Assembly: GCA_006226755.1 (NCBI GenBank) | Contig: SBGE01000187.1 | Location: 1 to 32,987 of the forward strand | DNA from: Deltaproteobacteria bacterium | GTDB taxonomy: Bacteria; Bdellovibrionota; Bacteriovoracia; Bacteriovoracales; Bacteriovoracaceae | Reading direction: 5' to 3' | Length of the DNA stretch: 32,987 nucleotides | Part shown: positions 24,328-30,516 of the stretch, piece after piece | Layout: each line of letters begins with the position of its first letter | Position numbering within the stretch: position 1 is the stretch's first letter | Made by a program: the position numbers and the translations under genes | The notes under the pieces: model-generated | Told to the model about the DNA's origin: nothing | Databases searched by the model: none | What the model saw: the letters and a program-made list of their open reading frames with translations, nothing else

Positions 24328-24830
24328 CCAAACTGGATCAGATTCTCTTTCGATTCCTTTTGCTTTTTCTTGGTGGTTGGTTTTTCACGACGGTTGTTGT
24401 GGATTTTGTCGCTGTCCCAAATGTTTTTAGAACAGTGAGTAATCTTCAAGAGGCGGGGAATGTCGGGATCAAAGTTTTTACGACCTACAATATTCTCGAA
24501 CTTGTATTTGGAATTGGAATCTGTACTTTTCTTTGGAAACTACCTGTACAAAAGAAAAAGCTTCTCTGGGTGAGTCGAGTTCTCTCGATTATCCTGGTGG
24601 GATTGATCCTTTTCTACATTTTTCATCTCAATCCAAACATCATCAAGTACGCTGGGGAAATGCATGAGATAGGGATTGGAAATGAAGGGTATGAAGCAAT
24701 AGAAACCAAACATCGTTTTTATCACCATCTTTATGTCAAATTGGATGGGTTTAAATTAATTTCACTTCTTTTTCTTCAGGTAGTATCTGTCGTTTCTTGG
24801 AGAAAAAATGAAACTGGGGAAGAACTATGA
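24324..24830 (+). CDS. DUF4149-like membrane protein
   Basis: A 168-residue inner-membrane protein with four predicted membrane segments (about 8-30, 52-68, 80-100 and 143-160) and an aromatic N-terminal helix (FLLLFLGGWFFTTVVVDFVAVP). It resembles DUF4149/TMEM205-type proteins in length, topology and the early helix. Function is unknown. It sits between tatC and hldD with four-base overlaps on both sides, so all three are translated together. Confidence 0.65.
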   Translation: MTKLDQILFRFLLLFLGGWFFTTVVVDFVAVPNVFRTVSNLQEAGNVGIKVFTTYNILELVFGIGICTFLWKLPVQKKKLLWVSRVLSIILVGLILFYIFHLNPNIIKYAGEMHEIGIGNEGYEAIETKHRFYHHLYVKLDGFKLISLLFLQVVSVVSWRKNETGEEL

Positions 24831-25804
24831 TTCTTGTAACAGGAGCAGCAGGGTTTATCGGGAGCGTACTCGCCAGAGAGCTCAACAAACTCGATCGTAC
24901 AGATTTGATTTTAGTGGATCGACTTGGAACTGATGAGAAGTGGAAGAATCTTAGAAATGTTCAATTTGATGAATTCATTCATGCAGATGATCTCTTTCAA
25001 TCAGGAATGGAAGAGTTGCTCGATATGGTTGATTTCATTTTTCATATTGGGGCCTGTTCCTCGACGACCGAAAGAAATGTTGATTTCTTGATGGATAATA
25101 ACGTCAATTACTCAAAAAGTTTGTGGGCCTTGGCCGTTCAAAAGAAAATCCCGATGATCTATGCCAGCTCTGCCGCGACTTATGGTGATGGGAATCTCGG
25201 CTACTCGGATGAGCATAATAAAACAGATGAGCTTATGCCTTTGAATGCCTATGGTTGGTCCAAGCAAGTTTTTGACCAATGGGTCCTTAAGCGTTCACAG
25301 ACACCTCCTAAGTGGTTTGGACTTAAGTTCTTTAATGTCTATGGACCCAATGAGTATCACAAAGATGATATGCGTTCATTGGTACATAAGGGATTCGGGC
25401 AGATCAATGAAACTGGCAAAGTAAAACTCTTCAAATCTCATAAAGAAGGTTTTAAAGACGGTGAACAACTTAGAGATTTCATCTATGTCAAAGATGTTTG
25501 TCGTGCCATGATTGAAATGTGTCTGGATGAAGGGAAGGCCGAAAACGGGATTTATAATCTCGGAACAGGTCAGGCCAGAAGTTTCAAAGATCTGGCCATT
25601 GCAACATTCAAGGCGATGGGGAAGGAAGAAAAGATTGAATACTTTGATATGCCCGAAGCTATCAGAGGTCAGTATCAGTACTATACTCAAGCTGATATGA
25701 GTAAGTTTCAAAAGAACTTTCCCAAATTCAAATTTTCATCACTTGAAGAAGGAGTCACTGACTACGTTCAAAATCATTTGATGAAAGACGATCCTTTCTA
25801 TTAG
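24827..25804 (+). CDS. hldD: ADP-L-glycero-D-manno-heptose 6-epimerase
   Basis: Converts ADP-D-glycero- to ADP-L-glycero-beta-D-manno-heptose for the LPS inner core. It is a 325-residue SDR-family epimerase with the nucleotide-binding GAAGFIG at 6-12, SSAATYG, and the catalytic pair Tyr142-x3-Lys146 (AYGWSK). The family-specific blocks FNVYGPNEYHK, LRDFIYVKDV, YNLGTG and IRGQYQYYTQADMSK separate it from GalE-type epimerases. It shows that the organism makes heptose-containing LPS. The ATGA overlap with the previous gene and eight-base gap to the next place it mid-operon. Confidence 0.96.
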   Translation: MILVTGAAGFIGSVLARELNKLDRTDLILVDRLGTDEKWKNLRNVQFDEFIHADDLFQSGMEELLDMVDFIFHIGACSSTTERNVDFLMDNNVNYSKSLWALAVQKKIPMIYASSAATYGDGNLGYSDEHNKTDELMPLNAYGWSKQVFDQWVLKRSQTPPKWFGLKFFNVYGPNEYHKDDMRSLVHKGFGQINETGKVKLFKSHKEGFKDGEQLRDFIYVKDVCRAMIEMCLDEGKAENGIYNLGTGQARSFKDLAIATFKAMGKEEKIEYFDMPEAIRGQYQYYTQADMSKFQKNFPKFKFSSLEEGVTDYVQNHLMKDDPFY

Positions 25805-25812
25805 GAGTCTTC

Positions 25813-26238
25813 ATGGAGTTCAAGGGTGGATTAAAAGCAGCTGCTGACTTGCTCTCTGGAATGGACAGAGAAGGGCAGGAAAGAATTCTCGCTGACATTG
25901 CCAAAAAAGACCCACAGATGGCCGAAGCGCTTCGAAAAACAATGGTTACGTTTGAAGACCTTCAATACCTCACAGTTAAAATGCTGGTAGAGCTTCTTAG
26001 AGAAATTGATATTGAAGATCTGGCCAGAGGTTTGCGTATTTCAAGTGATACTTTGAAAACCCATATTCTCACTAATGTCTCAAGTTCCATGCAAAAAGAT
26101 ATTGAGGCCATCCTACTCGGACCTCCAATTTCAGTCTCGAAAGTGAATGAATCGGTTGAAAAGGTGATGAGTGTAGTCAGGAAAAAGCTTGAAAAGGGTG
26201 AGCTGGTCATCAATAAGGCCGGTGACCAGCTGGTTTGA
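25813..26238 (+). CDS. Short FliG-like protein (part of the middle domain plus C-terminal domain)
   Basis: A 141-residue protein matching only the C-terminal 40% of the flagellar switch protein FliG: KAAADLLSGMD ... ILADIAKKDPQMAEALRKTMVTFEDLQYL ... LLREIDIEDLARGL ... ILTNVSS ... LGPPISVSKV ... EKGELVI. The FliF-binding N-terminal domain and most of the middle domain are absent. The charged residues that contact the stator in FliG (E. coli R281, the acidic pair D288/D289 and R297) align with Ser, Ala-Ile and uncharged residues, so it should not generate torque. TAGGAG precedes the start. It is the last gene of the tatC-DUF4149-hldD operon, an envelope and not a flagellar context. A role as a structural or switch-associated paralogue is inference. 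Confidence 0.8.
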   Translation: MEFKGGLKAAADLLSGMDREGQERILADIAKKDPQMAEALRKTMVTFEDLQYLTVKMLVELLREIDIEDLARGLRISSDTLKTHILTNVSSSMQKDIEAILLGPPISVSKVNESVEKVMSVVRKKLEKGELVINKAGDQLV

Positions 26239-26326
26239 AGAAAACCGAGCAAAGCACTTCGGAAACATTTATCCCCACGAAAACTAGCTAAATCTCATTT
26301 ACTATAAAGAAGTAGAGGAGTGGACC

Positions 26327-27382
26327 ATGAAGGTAATTGTTTATCTAAGTCTTTATTCATTACTTTTGAACACAGCATTTGCAGCGGATAAGAAAATCAC
26401 ATTCAGGGATTATCTTTTCGATCATTATGCCAACTTCTTCCACTCAAAATTCAGAGTTGCCGTTGATGGTTGGAATACCAATCACAAGAACCCAAACAAG
26501 CTTCTCGCTCTTGTTGAAAATAAAAAAGACAGACAGGCCTTGGAGAAGGGACTCATCGAAAGTGGGATCAAAAAATTTCCTAAACTGGTAAAGAGTAAAA
26601 AAGGCTACGTCTACGATGGAAAAGATATTACTGTCACATTCAGCATTGTCGATGCATTCGAAGGACAGGTTTGGATCAATAACAAGAAATTCAAAGTGAA
26701 TCCGGGAGAAAGTGTTGAAGCGCGGGCTGCTCGAATGGCCACTTTCATGAAAACTTCTTCATTTAACCCATTTCCATTTATTGAAGACGCCCATGCCATT
26801 ATTCCCTGCGGAGGACTTTGTTGGGGGGCGCTTTTTGTTGCTACCATTGCAGCAGGAGTTGCTGTTTATAACAGTGCGATGAATGTTGTAGGCGGAGGTG
26901 ATGATTATGAGCAGCTTAAAAAAATGAGTGAAGATATTAAGGGAAGTGCTGCCAAGTGTAAGGAAGAACACCTTCGGGTCAGTGTCTACAGTACAAATCT
27001 CCATTCTTATAAAACAACTGCCCCTGGTAATTATCAGACATTCAAAATTTTAAGAAAGATACTCAAAGAAGAGGCAAATCCAGATCTTAGAGATATCAAA
27101 GACCATCTCTACCTTGTCTTTGGAAAAGATATTTCTGATTGTAAGAAATTTGCCAAGAAACTCCATGGTTCAGCTTCTCTCACAGAAAGAAGACTAACTT
27201 TCCTTTCAACTATTGAAGGAGAAGTCTGTAAAGACTATGAAGAACTTTCCAGCTGTCTCGATGAATTCGCTCAGATTCATTATTCTCATCAAGGTAAGCG
27301 AAACAACAATGCCACCAAGTACAATGAAGATCTTGGAGTCTATGGAGATCAGTCTCCAATAGGTATTGGTAGCGAGCAATAA
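26327..27382 (+). CDS. Exported protein of unknown function
   Basis: Not recognised. It has 351 residues, a signal peptide (MKVIVYLSLYSLLLNTAFA) and a GAGGAG ribosome-binding site. The N-terminal half is Lys-rich with beta-strand-like repeats (YVYDGKDITVTFSIVDAF). A central hydrophobic stretch at about 165-185 (WGALFVATIAAGVAVY), preceded by CGGLC, could be a membrane segment or a buried helix. The C-terminal third is helical with several cysteines. It stands alone; no promoter or terminator is certain. Confidence 0.7.
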   Translation: MKVIVYLSLYSLLLNTAFAADKKITFRDYLFDHYANFFHSKFRVAVDGWNTNHKNPNKLLALVENKKDRQALEKGLIESGIKKFPKLVKSKKGYVYDGKDITVTFSIVDAFEGQVWINNKKFKVNPGESVEARAARMATFMKTSSFNPFPFIEDAHAIIPCGGLCWGALFVATIAAGVAVYNSAMNVVGGGDDYEQLKKMSEDIKGSAAKCKEEHLRVSVYSTNLHSYKTTAPGNYQTFKILRKILKEEANPDLRDIKDHLYLVFGKDISDCKKFAKKLHGSASLTERRLTFLSTIEGEVCKDYEELSSCLDEFAQIHYSHQGKRNNNATKYNEDLGVYGDQSPIGIGSEQ

Positions 27383-27396
27383 TAATCAAAATCAAT

Positions 27397-27485
27397 GCAC
27401 CGTTGTTTGATATAAGCCATTTTGGAGCCAAAGCGACGGTGCCAAAATGTCGATGGTGTCATTCTATGGGCCATGAATCTCATGG
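27397..27485. promoter_or_regulatory. Cluster of inverted repeats upstream of a sigma-54 promoter
   Basis: Three inverted repeats lie in the gap before the sigma-54 site: GCACCGT/ACGGTGC (27397-27403 and 27436-27442), CATTTTGG/CCAAAATG (27418-27425 and 27442-27449), and a perfect CCATGA-ATC-TCATGG (27471-27485). The last is 40 bases upstream of the -24 element, close to where activators of sigma-54 bind, although such sites are often farther away. The first two could instead form RNA hairpins at the end of the preceding transcript. Confidence 0.4.
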
Positions 27486-27524
27486 TGAGATCACATAACT
27501 CTTTGAAAATAGATAAAATCAAAT

Positions 27525-27541
27525 TTGGCACAGTTTTCGCT
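27525..27541 (+). promoter_or_regulatory. Sigma-54 (RpoN) type promoter
   Basis: TTGGCAC (27525-27531), five bases, TCGCT (27537-27541). The invariant GG and GC are exactly ten bases apart; the only clear departure from TTGGCAC-N5-TTGCA near the -12 is C for T. The start of transcription is expected near 27551, where the first leader hairpin begins. It drives the DksA/TraR-like gene at 27703. Confidence 0.75.
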
Positions 27542-27550
27542 TATATATAA

Positions 27551-27702
27551 GGCACCATCAAGGATCGATGGTGAAGGTTAGAGCAGTATGCGAAACCTTA
27601 TTACGGGTCCGATTCCCGCTGTTCATGGATGAATGGAGTTATCTTAGGATGAGATGACTGAGAGGAAAGGAAGCAAATCGAGTGAACATCAGGAGGAATA
27701 CC
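27551..27702 (+). promoter_or_regulatory. Structured, GGA-rich 5' leader of the first DksA-like gene
   Basis: About 150 bases with eight GGA triplets. Three hairpins expose GGA in the loop: arms CACCATC/GATGGTG with loop AAGGATC (27553-27573), TTCA/TGAA with loop TGGA (27622-27633), and ATCT/AGAT with loop TAGGATG (27641-27655). Two more stems have no GGA: AAGGTT/AACCTT (27574-27599) and CGGG/CCCG (27604-27618). The ribosome-binding site AGGAGG (27691-27696) adds further GGA. This is the pattern of CsrA/RsmA-regulated leaders and of the RNAs that titrate CsrA. Confidence 0.6.
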
Positions 27703-28203
27703 ATGATCAGTGACATTGAGAAAAAACAGTTTATTAATCTTTTCAACCAAATCATCGAAAACGTAAAAGCTGAAGGCCTAGAAGTTGAAGTGCGAGAGTC
27801 TTTGACAGGCGACAATGTCGATCTTGCTCTAGATGAAAGAGAAAATACCATGACTTGGAAACTCAAGGCCCGAAGGGACTTGTATATTAAGAAAATCAAT
27901 ATTGCTTTGGAGAAACTTGAAAATGGAACATTCGGTGAATGTGAAGAGTGTGGAGGAATGATCGAGAAAGGTCGACTTCTTGCTAGACCAACGGCCACTA
28001 TGTGTATCCATTGCAAGGAAGAACAAGAGCAATCTGAGACAAAAATTCCTTACCAAAGAAGAAGTCATACTCTTGGAAAAGAGATTTTAAGAGAAATTAC
28101 TCCAGAAGAATTGGCCCTTGGAATTGATATCGCGGGTGAGATTGATCACAAGAAAATTAGACGTCTTGAGAGGTTAATGATCGGCGAAAACCGTGCCTCT
28201 TAG
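27703..28203 (+). CDS. DksA/TraR-type zinc-finger transcription factor, paralogue 1
   Basis: Predicted to bind the secondary channel of RNA polymerase and alter initiation, like DksA. An in-frame GTG at 27682 exists, but ATG 27703 follows AGGAGG by six bases and is the start; 166 residues. An N-terminal helix and coiled coil lead to a tip with D37-x-x-D40, matching the DxxA/DxxD tip Asp pair of DksA. Next comes the zinc finger C80-x2-C83-x17-C101-x2-C104 with the family block ARPTA. The C-terminal 55 residues (IPYQRRSHTLGKE onward) are longer than in DksA and are shared in part with paralogue 2. It is the only gene between its sigma-54 promoter and the next hairpin. Confidence 0.92.
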   Translation: MISDIEKKQFINLFNQIIENVKAEGLEVEVRESLTGDNVDLALDERENTMTWKLKARRDLYIKKINIALEKLENGTFGECEECGGMIEKGRLLARPTATMCIHCKEEQEQSETKIPYQRRSHTLGKEILREITPEELALGIDIAGEIDHKKIRRLERLMIGENRAS

Positions 28204-28252
28204 ATTTTTAAAATTAGATAGATAAAAGATAATCATTCTACTTTCTTAATCC

Positions 28253-28283
28253 CCCCCATGGAGCTATATAGTGGTCATGGGGG
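28253..28283 (+). promoter_or_regulatory. GC-rich hairpin that would cover the ribosome-binding site of the next gene
   Basis: CCCCCATG (28253-28260) pairs with CATGGGGG (28276-28283) over a 15-base A/T-rich loop. The GGGGG (28279-28283) is also the best ribosome-binding site for the ATG at 28290, so the stem would hide it. No T-run follows, so it is a poor terminator. A TATAGT (28267-28272) in the loop could alternatively be a -10 with the repeat acting as an operator. Confidence 0.45.
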
Positions 28284-28289
28284 TTAATT

Positions 28290-28655
28290 ATGAAAGCGTT
28301 AATTTTATTTCTTTCACTAATGTTGTCACTAGGTTTAGAGGCAGCTTGCTACGACAAACTGATCGCTGAACCTCCTTTTGATTCCAAATCTTTTTTTGTC
28401 CAAGAAGCTTTGTACGAAGTGGACGCGCAAGAGCTCAATGAGTCTTCGTCAGTTCATGTTGTCGAAAAGCTTTTAAGAGACCGTATTGGCTGCGAAGAGA
28501 AGTCTCTCTCTCGAGGAGTCGAGGTTTCTTGTAAGGAGCTTATGCCTGGAAAATCTTGGTCTAAAGTCTGTTATGTGGAATCAGAGATGGGTTATTTCGT
28601 CATTCAAATGGATATGATGGAAGGTGCTCACGTGATTTTCAATAGATGGGATTGA
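28290..28655 (+). CDS. Small exported Cys-containing protein
   Basis: Not recognised. It has 121 residues with a signal peptide (MKALILFLSLMLSLGLEA) cut before or near the Ala-Ala-Cys. The mature protein is about 100 residues with four cysteines (AACYD, RIGCEE, VSCKE, KVCYV), enough for two disulfides. No lipobox is convincing, although the first Cys lies near the predicted cut. It is preceded by a hairpin that may mask its ribosome-binding site. It resembles the next gene in size and type but not in sequence. Confidence 0.7.
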   Translation: MKALILFLSLMLSLGLEAACYDKLIAEPPFDSKSFFVQEALYEVDAQELNESSSVHVVEKLLRDRIGCEEKSLSRGVEVSCKELMPGKSWSKVCYVESEMGYFVIQMDMMEGAHVIFNRWD

Positions 28656-28727
28656 TTGTATTCGTCCTGCTTAATAGCAAGGTGCATCTCGATCTAATTA
28701 TTGGATAGGTCTAAGCAATTAAAAATA

Positions 28728-28757
28728 TTGGATAAAAATACTCCAGAGGCCTATATA
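28728..28757 (+). promoter_or_regulatory. Promoter of the small exported protein gene at 28774
   Basis: TTGGAT (28728-28733), 18-base spacer, TATATA (28752-28757). The -35 lies inside the second of two copies of TATTGGATA (28699-28707 and 28726-28734), 27 bases apart, which could bind a regulator. Confidence 0.5.
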
Positions 28758-28773
28758 AAGGGCGGAGATAAAA

Positions 28774-29223
28774 ATGAAATCACTAGTCGCACTACTAATT
28801 CTTCTTCTTTCGCTTTCTGGCTTCAATGCCAGTGGTTCTGAGTTCAGAAGAATTGCCGACTATCCAGTTCTTGAAGAAGTTCTTGATTTCGTCAACGAGG
28901 CCAGCTACGACCTCGACTCTTACTTCAAAATGGAAGAGACTGAAAGTTTGGTTTTTGATGGAATGAATTGTTCAGAAATCAGCGCAAAAGAACTTCACTC
29001 TTTTATCAAAAAAGAATTTAAAAAAGTTCAAGACTTCTATCCTGAAGAAGGAATTCCTTTTAGAAAAGCTTTGTCTGAGCTTGACCAACTTCTTGGTGGT
29101 AACAAATACCTCAAGTGCGAAAGAGTTGAAGACAAAGACAAGTATCAAATCATCTCTCACTTCTTTCAAAGTGTGGAAGAAGGACTCCCGTCATTCAAAA
29201 TTGAGTTCGAAAAGAGACTATAG
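28774..29223 (+). CDS. Small exported protein of unknown function
   Basis: Not recognised. It has 149 residues, a signal peptide ending about GFNASG (residue 22) and a GCGGAGA ribosome-binding site. The mature part is acidic and helical (EEVLDFVNEASYDLDSYF, KKEFKKVQDFY) with two cysteines (MNCSE, LKCERV) that could form one disulfide. It is a stand-alone gene with its own promoter. The T-rich stretch after the stop (TAGTTTTTTTTG) has no strong stem before it. Confidence 0.7.
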   Translation: MKSLVALLILLLSLSGFNASGSEFRRIADYPVLEEVLDFVNEASYDLDSYFKMEETESLVFDGMNCSEISAKELHSFIKKEFKKVQDFYPEEGIPFRKALSELDQLLGGNKYLKCERVEDKDKYQIISHFFQSVEEGLPSFKIEFEKRL

Positions 29224-29248
29224 TTTTTTTGTTGGGGCCAAATTGTTA

Positions 29249-29263
29249 GAGACATTTCGTCTC
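29249..29263. repeat. Inverted repeat upstream of the second sigma-54 promoter
   Basis: GAGAC-ATTTC-GTCTC, 50 bases upstream of the -24 element at 29313, a similar place to the inverted repeat before the first sigma-54 promoter but with unrelated sequence. It could bind an activator or form an RNA hairpin for the previous gene. Confidence 0.35.
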
Positions 29264-29312
29264 CGACACCATTCCTTTGATTTATAAATCCCTGTTTTTT
29301 CATTTCACAAAA

Positions 29313-29329
29313 TTGGCACGCTCTTCGCA
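29313..29329 (+). promoter_or_regulatory. Sigma-54 (RpoN) type promoter
   Basis: TTGGCACG (29313-29320), four bases, TCGCA (29325-29329), with GG and GC ten bases apart. It differs from TTGGCACG-N4-TTGCA at one base, the same T-to-C change as the first site. Transcription should start near 29340. It drives the DksA/TraR-like gene at 29458. Confidence 0.8.
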
Positions 29330-29339
29330 ATTGTATTAA

Positions 29340-29457
29340 GTCAACAAGGGCTGAACAACCGAAGGAGTCGGTTATTCAAGCGTTGAACAGCTTCAGCCCT
29401 CTAACTTAAGGATGAGTTTAAAAAGTTCAATTTGAACATAAAAATAAGGAGATTTTT
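29340..29457 (+). promoter_or_regulatory. Structured 5' leader of the second DksA-like gene
   Basis: An outer stem AGGGCTGAA (29347-29355) / TTCAGCCCT (29392-29400) encloses two hairpins, forming a three-way junction: AACCG/CGGTT with loop AAGGAGT (29357-29373) and TTCAA/TTGAA (29375-29387). Beyond it come AACT/AGTT with loop TAAGGATG (29403-29418), GTTCA/TGAAC (29425-29437) and AAAAAT/ATTTTT with loop AAGGAG (29440-29457). The last contains the ribosome-binding site and touches the ATG. All three GGA motifs sit in loops, as in CsrA targets. Confidence 0.65.
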
Positions 29458-29952
29458 ATGGATCAGCAAAAAGTAGAGGAGTTCAAAGCTCTGTTCCAGG
29501 ACATCAAGAAAAACTATTCAATGAATGACTTCAATCTCGACAATTGGGATTGGGACAACAGAGGGGACGAAGTCGATCAAATCAATGAAGACCGAGACAA
29601 GGCAATGTTGATCAAACTCAAGGGGAGAAATGATCTTTTCCTTAGAAAAGTTGATCAGGCCTTACTCAGAATCAAAGAGGGAACTTTTGGCGAGTGTATG
29701 GAGTGCGGTTGTGATATTTCAGAATCAAGACTACGTGCTAGGCCAACAGCTACTCAATGTATCTCTTGTAAAGAAGAACAAGAAAACACAGAGAAGCATA
29801 TCCCTTATCAAAAACGTTCACATACCCATGGGCAAACTTTCGATAATAAGAATGTCATCCCCATGGCCTTTGCTGACGAAGCGAAGACAGAAGAAGATAA
29901 GAAAATTTTGAAGTTCAATCGCGAAAGAATCAATCTCGGTTTGCACCACTGA
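29458..29952 (+). CDS. DksA/TraR-type zinc-finger transcription factor, paralogue 2
   Basis: A second DksA-like RNA polymerase-binding protein, 164 residues, with the same architecture as the gene at 27703. It has a coiled-coil tip pair D37-x-x-D40, zinc ligands C80, C83, C101 and C104, ARPTA, then IPYQKRSHTHGQ. The cysteines and tip aspartates fall at identical residue numbers in both paralogues. N-terminal residues 20-35 differ (Asp/Asn/Trp-rich, DNWDWDNRGDEVD). AAGGAG lies six bases before the ATG, in the loop of a weak hairpin. The duplicate has its own sigma-54 promoter, leader and 3' UTR, so the two copies are likely controlled in parallel. Confidence 0.92.
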   Translation: MDQQKVEEFKALFQDIKKNYSMNDFNLDNWDWDNRGDEVDQINEDRDKAMLIKLKGRNDLFLRKVDQALLRIKEGTFGECMECGCDISESRLRARPTATQCISCKEEQENTEKHIPYQKRSHTHGQTFDNKNVIPMAFADEAKTEEDKKILKFNRERINLGLHH

Positions 29953-29986
29953 TTCAAGGATGAATCTGAAGTTTCATGGATGAGAC
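29951..29986 (+). ncRNA. Two GGA-tetraloop hairpins in the 3' UTR of the second DksA-like gene
   Basis: Immediately after the stop codon: GATTCA/TGAATC around loop AGGA (29951-29966), a perfect six-pair stem, then GTTTCA/TGAGAC around loop TGGA (29971-29986), six pairs with one G-U. Both place GGA in a tetraloop, and the core TTCA-[A/T]GGA-TGA is also found at 27622-27633 in the first leader. A terminator follows at 30028-30062. They may bind CsrA as part of the mRNA or as a processed 3' RNA. Confidence 0.5.
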
Positions 29987-30027
29987 GCTGAAGCAATCCA
30001 ATGCAGGGTAATTGATGCGATTTGAAG

Positions 30028-30062
30028 AAAAGCCCCATCAGGCAACTCCGATGGGGCTTTTT
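30028..30062 (+). terminator. Strong intrinsic terminator
   Basis: GCCCCATC (30032-30039) pairs with GATGGGGC (30050-30057) around a ten-base loop, followed by five T and preceded by AAAA. It ends the second DksA-like transcript. Confidence 0.95.
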
Positions 30063-30087
30063 CATTTTGTGCTATTGATGCTATAAA
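30059..30087 (+). promoter_or_regulatory. Promoter overlapping the terminator tail
   Basis: TTTTCA (30059-30064), 17-base spacer, TATAAA (30082-30087). The start of transcription would be about 30093-30094, on the GTG start of the next gene, giving a leaderless mRNA. Confidence 0.45.
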
Positions 30088-30093
30088 TCAGTA

Positions 30094-30516
30094 GTGAAAT
30101 TTTTGATTCCCGTCGCCATTATTGGCCTGATTTTGGCCTTCATGTTTGTTCCTCGTGAGAAACGAATTGAACACACTTGTGATCTTTCCAAGGAAACCTG
30201 TCTTCTTACCAAACAAGGTTTCATGGTTACTGTTGATATTAGTCCAAAGCCTATCGATCCCGTCAATTCATTTACTTTTACACTTCAAGGAAAAGACCTG
30301 GAGGGGATGGAAGTCAAGGCCTGGTTGATTGGAATATCTTTTGTACACCCTGCGGAAGAGTTAACCTTGAAGAAAGTAACTGATCAACTCTTGAGTGTTA
30401 AAACCAATCTTCCTTTTTGTACGGAAAAACTTATGACTTGGAGAATTCATCTTCAGGCAAAAAAAGATCGACTGACTTACAAAACAAATTTTGATTTCGA
30501 TGTGATAAGAAATTAA
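30094..30516 (+). CDS. Membrane-anchored or exported protein of unknown function
   Basis: Not recognised. It starts with GTG (30094) without a visible ribosome-binding site; 140 residues. The N-terminus is a signal or anchor helix (FLIPVAIIGLILAFMFV). The rest is beta-rich and small (CDLSKETCLLTKQGFMVTVDISP, then FTFTLQGKDLEGMEVKAWL), like a single immunoglobulin-type sandwich exposed in the periplasm. Three cysteines (HTCDL, ETCLL, PFCTE) are present. The 3' end overlaps the DUF374 acyltransferase gene tail to tail by four bases. Confidence 0.75.
   Translation: MKFLIPVAIIGLILAFMFVPREKRIEHTCDLSKETCLLTKQGFMVTVDISPKPIDPVNSFTFTLQGKDLEGMEVKAWLIGISFVHPAEELTLKKVTDQLLSVKTNLPFCTEKLMTWRIHLQAKKDRLTYKTNFDFDVIRN

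Noticed and set aside
27604-27618. Hairpin CGGG-TCCGATT-CCCG in the first DksA leader resembles a tRNA T arm
   Set aside because: No matching acceptor stem, anticodon arm or D arm can be built around it; it is treated as one stem of the leader.
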